From Salvia splendens (lineage: Eukaryota > Streptophyta > Magnoliopsida > Lamiales > Lamiaceae), in the NCBI RefSeq assembly GCF_004379255.2, contig NC_056033.1, forward strand, positions 36,668,719 through 36,732,718: DNA of 64,000 bases, read 5' to 3'. The notes beneath the pieces were generated by a model that was not told the DNA's origin, did not search any database, and saw only the letters and a program-made list of their open reading frames with translations. The position numbers were made by a program, and so were the translations under genes. Shown piece by piece: positions 57,018 to 64,000 of this stretch. The stretch's first letter is position 1, and every line of letters starts with the position of its first letter.

Positions 57018-57794
57018 AGCCCTACAAAGGAGGGATCATGAAATATCATTCAACGACATTTAAAATGAACTAATACTAGAGGAAGCATCATTGCACAGCT
57101 CATCTTAAAGTGAAAATTGGGAATATGAATAAAATTATAGCCAAAGGGTTCAAAACGCATCCAAAATTAAAATTTCCAGAAGCGCCGTTGAATATGGCCG
57201 ATATCCTTATGCGAAAGTTTGAATTTAGTGTTAGAGAGGTGTCGTTCGAGACAGCTTCCTCTCCGCTGGGAACCTTCGCCTTACAAATTTCCATAGAGTA
57301 TTAACTAATTAACAAATAGGAGTAATATCTGAAGATATGGAGAACCTAACCGGAACAAACAGATCCGGTTCGGCGATCAAAATTCAGAAGATTAATATCC
57401 ATCTCCGAAGGTAAACTTGACTGAATCGGCATTTTAAAAATCGCCTCTCGTCTATAGGTCCTTCGATCTGATTGTTCAAATTTAGCATCCAAATTGGAAT
57501 TTCAAATCGATTCTGATAGAAAACAAATGAACACATTGCTCAGTGAATACGAACCAAATAGTACAATTCACGCTGCAGCAATGATGCTTACTACAAAAAC
57601 TGAGAGATATTAATAAAAGGAGGGAGAAAAAAAGAAAAAAATTGAATGAGGGATGAGAAAAATATTAGGATTCTGATACACCTAGGCCTTTCACCACTTA
57701 TATAGAATTGCGTTAGTTTGATAGATTAACGGGCCAGGCCAATTAACCTACTTAAAGCCCAATTTTATAACAAATCAATATTCATATTCAAATA
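57018..57794. other. Unassigned region, possible host-gene leader
   Basis: Opposite-strand open frames of about 64 codons at 57,100-57,304 have no recognisable domain. On the minus strand, text near 57,345-57,430 (ATGCCGATTCAGTCAAG and onward) could be a short first exon. I cannot tie these together into a gene. Confidence 0.25.
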
Positions 57795-57965
57795 CTCCCT
57801 CCGTCCACGAATAATATAGCATATTTGCCATTTTTAATTGTCCACGACCTCACATTCCACTAACACTACTTTTCTCTTACTTTCTTGTTTTTCTCTTACT
57901 TAACCAATTCCATATTAAAACTCGTATCATTCACAGTGTGTCCTATTTTTCATGGACGGAAGGAG
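57795..57965. mobile_element. Stowaway-like MITE, 171 bp
   Basis: The ends ctccctccgtccacgaata and the complement of catggacggaaggag are inverted repeats with TA at both flanks (57793-57794 and 57966-57967). Confidence 0.75.
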
Positions 57966-57967
57966 TA

Positions 57968-58785
57968 TAACAAAACAAAAATATCATACGAAATTTTAAA
58001 CCACATTACAATATTAAAATGATAGGTATGCCAATTACTCTAAATAGGCATTTTGTTATAACAAACCAATATCTATATTGAAATAGGAGTATAACGAAAC
58101 AAAAATATTATACGAATTTTTAAACCACATTACAAAATTATTAAATGCATAAATTGTCTCTTACAAATTTTTATTATGTTATTAGGCCATGTTCACGCAT
58201 CAATCGAAGGGGGGCTTGATCGCGAGTTGGGTGCCCGGTGCAGTTCGCTGCGTTGTAGGGTACAATTTGACATTGAGCAGGGTATTATGGTGTTGCTGGA
58301 TGACTGGGAGAGTTGATATGGAACTGTGGATTTTTTCTGGCACTCGGTGCATCCTATGGGGCTCTAGGCTAGATTGCAAGAATTTTTTTAATTTAAAAAT
58401 GTTTTTTTTAAAATATTTGAAATCTAGATTTTGTAATTTTAATGTACAATTAATTTTAAGAGATTTAGATATGTAATTAGTATACAATTAATGTAATATT
58501 AATGATATAATTTTTTGTATTTTAATAACTTTTTGTTTATGTATAACAAAGATAAGAATAAATGGAGTATAAATTTGAAAATAATTTTAAAAAATAAAAA
58601 ATGAAAATATTTTGTGATGTCAAGCATCGACGTATAACTCGTGCGAAATGATGACGTGACACAGGTGGAGTATGACTGTATGAGAGAATTATGAGTTGCG
58701 GATGATTTTTATCTCCTTGGCTGACAATAGGAATCTCTTTTTGTAATTTCGGTCCGGTCCGTCAAGAAATAAGTACTACGTAATA
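57968..58785. other. Spacer with a GC-rich fragment
   Basis: At 58,183-58,380 a GC-rich stretch follows a TTA (ttaggccatgttcacgcatc), like the left end of a Harbinger-type MITE, but no right end was found. Open frames on both strands there have no domain. A short string (ataggagtataacgaaacaa, 58,084) repeats text found right after the MITE at 57,963. Confidence 0.35.
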
Positions 58786-58999
58786 CTCTCTACGTCCGCG
58801 AATAGGAGTCCCGGTTCGTAATTACCATAAATGGTAAAGAGGTCATATATTCCACTAACTCATTCCACTCAGATATCTTTTAAAACCAATATATATAAGT
58901 GAAACTCATATTCCACTAACTTTTTTCCACTAACTTTTCTTAACATTTCTTAAACCCGTACCGGAAGGAAATGAGGCTCCTATTAACGAACGAAGGGAG
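58786..58999. mobile_element. Stowaway/mariner-type MITE, 214 bp
   Basis: The left end ctctctacgtccgcgaatag with gagtcccggttc and the complement of the right end, ctcccttcgttcgttaatag, are inverted repeats with TA flanks. The aataggagtcccggtt block is shared with the MITE at 3,003 and the mariner element at 3,554. Confidence 0.7.
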
Positions 59000-59094
59000 T
59001 ATATTTTATTTCACTTACTATAATGGTAATTAAGCTTCACACCCTGTTAACTCACTAGACTCAGGTTTCATTGTAACACTAATATAAAATTGAG

Positions 59095-59353
59095 GCCCGC
59101 AGGGGCGTAGCGCAGTTGGCAACGGAGAGGCAGATCTTGCTGCAATGAGCATGGGTTTGAATCTCACTTCTGTCGTGTAGTTGCTTCCATCTCTCAGGCA
59201 CAAGTGTGAGGCATTGGGAGATGGGCTTCTGACAGCCAGTGGGTCAAGGCCTCCCCCGTAACGGGCTACTGCGTACCCTGATTGAACCCCTCACATGATG
59301 TCGGGCCGGAGTGTGGGGGCCGCCAAGGCGACGGAATCGCCCTTTTTGCTGCA
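59095..59353 (+). mobile_element. tRNA-derived SINE with 17-bp target duplication
   Basis: The head (ggggcgtagcgcagttggca and onward) contains an RNA polymerase III A box (tagcgcagttgg) and B box (gggtttgaatctc) with tRNA spacing. A body ending in tttttgctgca follows. Identical copies of actaatataaaattgag lie at 59078-59094 and 59354-59370, a perfect target-site duplication that fits LINE-driven insertion. Body and short T tail resemble plant Au-type SINEs. The untouched duplication points to a fairly young insertion. Confidence 0.9.
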
Positions 59354-59370
59354 ACTAATATAAAATTGAG

Positions 59371-60051
59371 TATTTATTTTCCCCTAATTTTTTAACTCAT
59401 ACTCATTTCTCAAAACATATGTCAAAAAGTACAACTTATGTGTGGACGGATTGTACAAAATATTGCATGGTGGTCTTCCCTTTTTCTAGTTGGTAAATCA
59501 GTAAAAATATAGTATCATTTTTATATGTATCACTAACATAGTATTTTCAATTTTACAGTGTGTAGTACTCCGTAATTAAAATGGATTGGTATTCCTGTGT
59601 GAAGTCCCTTTTCTTGTACGCGAGATCTATTTTCTTCTTTGATTATGAACGGGTGAACATAAGTTCAGTCAAAGAACAAAAGTCTAATCATACATGATTG
59701 ATTGTTGAAAAAGTTCACTATCATCATCGATCACCCAAAATTTAATTTTGTCATTACTCATACATATGTCTGTTTCTCTAACTATTCTATTGAATAAAAT
59801 TTTTCTTGTTTTAGGCATTACCATTCACCATAAAACTGAAATCTCATTTTAGATCTCCAATACAATACGCATTTACCCAACACTGCTTATACAATAGTAT
59901 TAATAATCGAGAATTTGGAGAGATTTTGTTGGTAATTAATTTCACATAAAATAATTTCGTAATCTTACATTCTTCCCCCCTAAAAAATCGAGAAAATACA
60001 CTTGGACCCCCGAAATAAACAAATGGTCAAAACCCAATCGCTCTGTCACCG
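59371..60051. other. Spacer and 3' flank of the ATL gene
   Basis: No gene. Bases up to the stop codon at 60052 on the right probably include the 3' untranslated region of the minus-strand ATL gene. Confidence 0.4.
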
Positions 60052-60642
60052 TCACCGTCTCCGGCCATCGGCGTACAGAGAGAGCGGCACCACCTCCTGC
60101 AGCGGAGTGGAGAGCGGCGTTGGCAGCGGCGAATTCCGGCAGACAGGGCACGACGCGTTGAGCTTGAGCCATGCGTCGACGCACATAACGTGGAAGCAGT
60201 GCTTGCAATCAGGCAGCATCCTCATCATCTCCCCCTCCCTATACTCACATAGGCAGATCGCGCAAATGGCGTCGTTCTCCCAATTTCCGCTCCGCTTGGT
60301 GAACACCAGCTTCGGATACGAGTTGATTACCGCCTGCTCCAGCCCTACCACCGCGTTCTGCTCCCCGCCGTCGTCGTCCTCGGCGACGAAGATGATGCGC
60401 GGCAGATAGATGCTGTTCTCGGCCGAATTCTGAGGGTTAGGGTTTCCGAATTGGCGTCGGCGTCGGCGGCGGGAGAGGGATCGGTAGCAGATGTAGGAGG
60501 CGAGGAGCACGGTGGAGAAGAAGACGAGGAAGCCGAGGGCGATGGAGATGGCGTAGCCGAGGCCGATCGAGGTGAGATTTTTGGAGACGGAGGGAGGGGA
60601 GGCGGTTAGCGGCGGCGGAGGAGGTGGTGGCGAGGCGGACAT
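60052..60642 (-). CDS. ATL67-like RING-H2 E3 ubiquitin ligase
   Basis: ATL proteins are membrane-anchored E3 ligases that pass ubiquitin from an E2 to target proteins. This is a single-exon gene of 196 residues from ATG 60642 (MSASPPPPPPP), normal for the family, which mostly lacks introns. A Pro-rich N-terminus is followed by one membrane segment (about residues 27-52, YAISIALGFLVFFSTVLLAS) close to that of ATL66/67. A basic stretch (SRRRRRRQ) and a GLD-like motif (GLEQAVINSYP, 100-110) follow. The RING-H2 ligands are C127, C130, C146, H148, H151, C154, C165 and C168, with the E2-contact Trp158. The C-terminus is short. No damage is seen. The target is unknown; ATL genes often respond quickly to defence or stress signals. 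Confidence 0.9.
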   Translation of the reverse strand: MSASPPPPPPPLTASPPSVSKNLTSIGLGYAISIALGFLVFFSTVLLASYICYRSLSRRRRRRQFGNPNPQNSAENSIYLPRIIFVAEDDDGGEQNAVVGLEQAVINSYPKLVFTKRSGNWENDAICAICLCEYREGEMMRMLPDCKHCFHVMCVDAWLKLNASCPVCRNSPLPTPLSTPLQEVVPLSLYADGRRR

Positions 60643-61080
60643 TGGGAGAGAAAGGGGGTGGAAAATGCCATCTGAATGAGGGGGTGGGTTGGGGTTGGGG
60701 TTGGTTTGTTGGGCGTTGATGCAGCATTTAATATTTCAGTGTGGAAATAGAGGAACTCATTTAATGGGTCAACTACATGGCCTCATTTTATTTAATGTTT
60801 TTTACTATTATAAATATACATATTTAAAATATTGGACTTTGGATTTTGGGAAATTGTGATTTTTCGATTTGGACTTTGGAATTTCGATTTTGTAGTTTTT
60901 ACTTGGCTCAATGACTCAAACTATATGATCCTTTGTAGGTATATGTATTTGAACATTCGAATCATATTATATTAGTTTCATTTGTTCTACTAAGATTTGG
61001 CGTTTTAAAAATTTATACACAAATCAAGGAGTAGAGTATAATTTTTTTTAAGAGGGAACATCTTTTTGAGTATAACAATT
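60643..61080 (-). promoter_or_regulatory. 5' flank of the ATL67-like gene
   Basis: No gene. The region is AT-rich, with a tataaatatacatattt stretch at about 60,809 that might hold a TATA box. Inferred from position. Confidence 0.3.
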
Positions 61081-61084
61081 ATCT

Positions 61085-62205
61085 CAAATGAGCAAATTTG
61101 GTCCGTAACATTTCATAATATCTTTTGAAGGTCCATTAACTATATGTTAATATCAATTCAACTTTTTTTTACTATTTCTAATATTTTCATGACCAAAGTA
61201 CCCTGAAGGCCATGAAGGACAATTCAATCTATTTATTCATTCACTTTTTACTTTCTTCTAATTTATTTGGGATTAAGTTTAATAGATAATTATACTATTA
61301 TTACTAATATATACCATACATTAATTGAATATTATGATATTATTTTCTAGTGCTAGTTAATACTTTTATATGGTTACATTCTCAATTATTTAGATAACAC
61401 TAAGATAAATATTTTATTTTAATGAATCTCGTAATTTTATTAAACTGAAAATTTAAGTTAATCATAATATATAATATATACTACATTGAAATATAAATTT
61501 AATAAAGTAGAAAAACTATGATTCACGAATAGTCAAGGGAATAGATATGAGAATTATGAACAGTTTCATAATGTTGTAAATGGTCTAATGATAATATTCA
61601 ACTAAGAATGTCATTATCTTTTTTATTAAATTGATTATTGATAATTTCAACTATTTTTTAGACTACAATTACTACACAAGAGTAGATAAAATAAAACTTG
61701 GCTCTTTGAATTATTTAAGATTCTATGTATGTTAATAAATTTTATTTTATTTTTAATCATCAATTTTGTATTGTACTTAAAAATAACATATTCTATGTAT
61801 AGCTTTAAGATTGAAAAATTAATATTCCATCTAATAAATTGAACTACTTTTATATAAAAATATTGTATACACATAATGTTTACATATATTATATCTAAGT
61901 TATTTCACTATTAATATGAAATATAGTACAATGATTTAAAATATTACAAATAAGTAAAACTAAACTTAAATAATTAATAGGAATAGAATATTAATATCAT
62001 TAAGATATTTTTATATTGAAATTAAAATTAGAGGGAACATCTTTTTTGTTACATCAACTACCCCAAATTACATACTACTTTAATGAAAATGAGAGGATAA
62101 ATAGACTGAATTGCCCTCATTGGCCTTAAGAGTACTTTGGTCATGAAAATATTGGAAATAGCCAAAAAGTAGTTGATGGCCAATTTTGGCCTTTACTCTT
62201 TATAG
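61085..62205. repeat. Long inverted repeat, arms of ~120-180 bp about 800 bp apart
   Basis: The left arm (about 61,090-61,250; cattttcatgaccaaagtacc, then ctgaaggccatgaaggacaa and ttcaatctatttat) is complementary to the right arm (about 62,085-62,205; ggataaatagactgaattgc, then cctcattggccttaagagta and ctttggtcatgaaaat). A separate direct repeat, gagggaacatcttttt, lies at 61,052 and 62,030. The middle is very AT-rich without coding. This may be a long-TIR MITE, perhaps Mutator-like. No target duplication was established. Confidence 0.6.
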
Positions 62206-62224
62206 TATTTCAAGTTTGAATATT

Positions 62225-62409
62225 AAAAATAGAAACTTTCTATTTTAAGAAATTTCCATCTCTCTAATAGGACCTATTTTCCACTAACACTTTTATTTCT
62301 ATATCTCTCACCTTATTAGAGAGAAATGACTTTTCCAAATTAGAAAGTGCATATTCTCGTGGGATGGACTAAAAAGGAAATAGTGCATATTCTTGAGGGA
62401 CGGAGGGAG
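62225..62409. mobile_element. Stowaway-like MITE, right part
   Basis: The right end ttgagggacggagggag is followed by TA. The matching left terminal repeat is not clear, so the element is truncated or its left end is worn. Confidence 0.5.
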
Positions 62410-63780
62410 TATGAATTTTGTGAAATTAAAAATTTTAATAATATTTTTAATGTATTAGAATCAAACTAAATTATCCCACTACAACTAAGTTTGTCATATC
62501 AAGTTCACGCATGAAATTAACTCGACAATTTTTTAACCCGATACAATAATCTGATATGAACACGCATGAAATTAACTCGACATAAACGCGCAATTTTTGG
62601 GTTTAGGTCCTTATAAAGTTCACCCAATAAAATTATCCGTTAAGAAAATAAAATTATTATTTTAATAATTGAATTAGTTAAACAATATTAAAATTTAATT
62701 TAATTATTTAGATTTAAATTGTATTAAACTCTTAATCATGTTATAATGTGTTTTAACTGTCTAATATCAGGTTTGTTATGTTCTAATATTTATCATGTCA
62801 TGCCATGTCAAGCTAAATTGTATAGTAACTTACTAGCTATCATTAATATTAAGGCCGACATTTTCTTGTATGACACATTAACCTGTACGAACACGCACAA
62901 CGTTTTTGGGCTGTGACCAATAATTTAGGGTTGGATTAAGATTTGACCTTATTAGATTGGGTAAATATGGAGTTGACCCAATAACTACCAAATCCATACT
63001 ATGTTCCAAATTCACCAACAATCAACATTGGACTACAAATAGAATTATAGAACTTCCATGATGGACATAAAAAAAAAATTATATTCAAATTCACATTAAA
63101 CAATAGGTCAAGTAATAGGATCATCGTACTCACTCCCGAGTTGATTTTACAGATCATCGAGCTCGTACGTGCAATGCCTTGAGTTCACTTGGATGTTTAT
63201 ATCTATGAGACTATGGGACAAATCGCAACATTCCATACGCACGAATAAATACTGTAATCTTGTCTTGCAAAAAGAGAATGCAACAACTATTGCCTCGATT
63301 CATTTTAATCATTTGTATTGTTTAATAAAGCATACTATGTCATTTATTTTAATTTTAAAAATTTATAATAGCACTCTATAAATTTCATGCCACGCATCGC
63401 ATGAGGTGGTGATAAACTAGTGTTTAAGGAACGATCAGGCAGCTAATTTTTATATTTGCACCTAGTTATTCTACCAGCTGAGAATACTTTTTAGAATTAC
63501 ACGTAGAATATATAATAGTGTTGATTGTTCATTTGAAGTTATAGTCAAAAGGAATTAATTTAGTGTGGACCTGTTAGGCCAATTTATTATTGTAGCCCAA
63601 ATCGGTTTATTATCTAAAACTCGATACCCAAACCCGGTTGTCCTATCTGGTGCTCCAACCCATGAGAAATGAGGAGACCTTCTACACCCTTCTATTTGGT
63701 GTGAGAGTTCATTATAATTTTTTCATAAAATTGAATCTCACAGTTTAATCATAGATAGATAGTCTTATAATAATTAGTCA
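62410..63780. other. AT-rich spacer with a worn repeat
   Basis: At 62,500-62,590 the string acgcatgaaattaactcgac occurs twice (62,508 and 62,563), next to acgcgcaatttttgggttt. With the similar gaacacgcacaacgttt text at 62,889 this looks like an old dispersed repeat. No gene is supported. Confidence 0.4.
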
Positions 63781-63788
63781 TATGACGG

Positions 63789-63902
63789 GATCTAGGGGTG
63801 TCCGCACCCTTCGTTTGCCTCCGACGTCACCCTGAAGACCGAAAAAATAGTCATATCCGCTCCAAACCAAGCTAGTAATAATATATATTCCGCCCCTAGA
63901 TC
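63789..63902. repeat. Small fold-back element, about 114 bp
   Basis: The ends ggatctaggggtg and cgcccctagatcc are inverted repeats with one mismatch over 13 bases. The inner part is unrelated. This fits a short terminal-inverted-repeat MITE. The flanks show no clear duplication. Confidence 0.5.
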
Positions 63903-64000
63903 CGTTTCCGAATCATGGATCAACCACTGAGTTATAGTCGCTCTTTTCCAACTAAAATAATCTTACAACTTAACTAATCATATATGGATAATAATATAAT

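Noticed and set aside
58189..58487. 95-codon frames on both strands at 58.2-58.5 kb
   Set aside because: No domain; the left part looks like a transposon end after TTA and the right part is poly-T/A rich.
59101..59175. A second tRNA gene at 59.1 kb
   Set aside because: A and B boxes are present but the cloverleaf does not fold, and the unit has a SINE body and a 17-bp target duplication.

Overview
The window reads as nuclear DNA of a flowering plant, most likely a eudicot. It has GT-AG introns, plant-only gene families (RG-II xylosyltransferase, Delta8-sphingolipid desaturase, MAKR, ATL RING-H2, VIN3-like), AT-rich intergenic DNA, Stowaway/mariner and PIF/Harbinger elements, a tRNA-derived SINE and gypsy-type LTRs. 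The repeat vocabulary reminds me of Lamiales genomes, but I cannot prove that from this sequence.

Layout. 1-2273: part of a long LTR on the minus strand. 2.3-6.7 kb: an unassigned GC-rich open stretch, a Stowaway-like MITE, and a 3.16 kb mariner-like element whose transposase is uninterrupted. 7.1-10.1 kb: an intact four-exon RGXT-type glycosyltransferase (+). 11.0-12.8 kb: a decayed VIN3-like gene (-). 16.6-21.6 kb: a decayed ABI-like (ABIL) gene split by two adjacent Harbinger elements and two hAT-type MITEs. 22.7-28.9 kb: an intact 14-exon GT4-type glycosyltransferase (-), similar to the plant At4g01210/At5g04480 family. 29.3-33.5 kb: two tandem Harbinger elements carrying only the Myb/SANT accessory gene. 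33.5-35.8 kb: a solo-like LTR. 35.8-37.5 kb: another ORF1-only Harbinger element. 37.5-41.4 kb: AT-rich DNA with MITEs. 41.5-42.8 kb: a broken DUF2358 gene. 43.1-44.5 kb: an intact intronless sphingolipid Delta8-desaturase (-). 48.6-49.3 kb: a MAKR6-like gene (+). 50.8-52.1 kb: a retroelement-like block with GC palindromes. 53.6 kb: tRNA-Leu(CAA) (-). 54.7-57.0 kb: a composite of Harbinger pieces. 59.1 kb: a SINE with a perfect 17-bp target-site duplication. 60.1-60.6 kb: an ATL67-like RING-H2 E3 ligase (-). 60.7-64 kb: AT-rich repeats.

The intact host genes are unrelated housekeeping or signalling genes: wall and Golgi sugar transfer, sphingolipid modification, receptor-kinase signalling and ubiquitination. 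They are transcribed on both strands and show no operon-like or cluster logic. The less ordinary content is in the mobile DNA. One mariner element looks coding-competent and carries an extra open frame on the opposite strand. In the Harbinger population, transposase and accessory ORF1 sit on different, separately bounded elements. Three host-gene relics (VIN3-like, ABIL, DUF2358) show stepwise decay. I found no convincing new biological system. Exon borders were inferred by eye from frame continuity and GT-AG sites.
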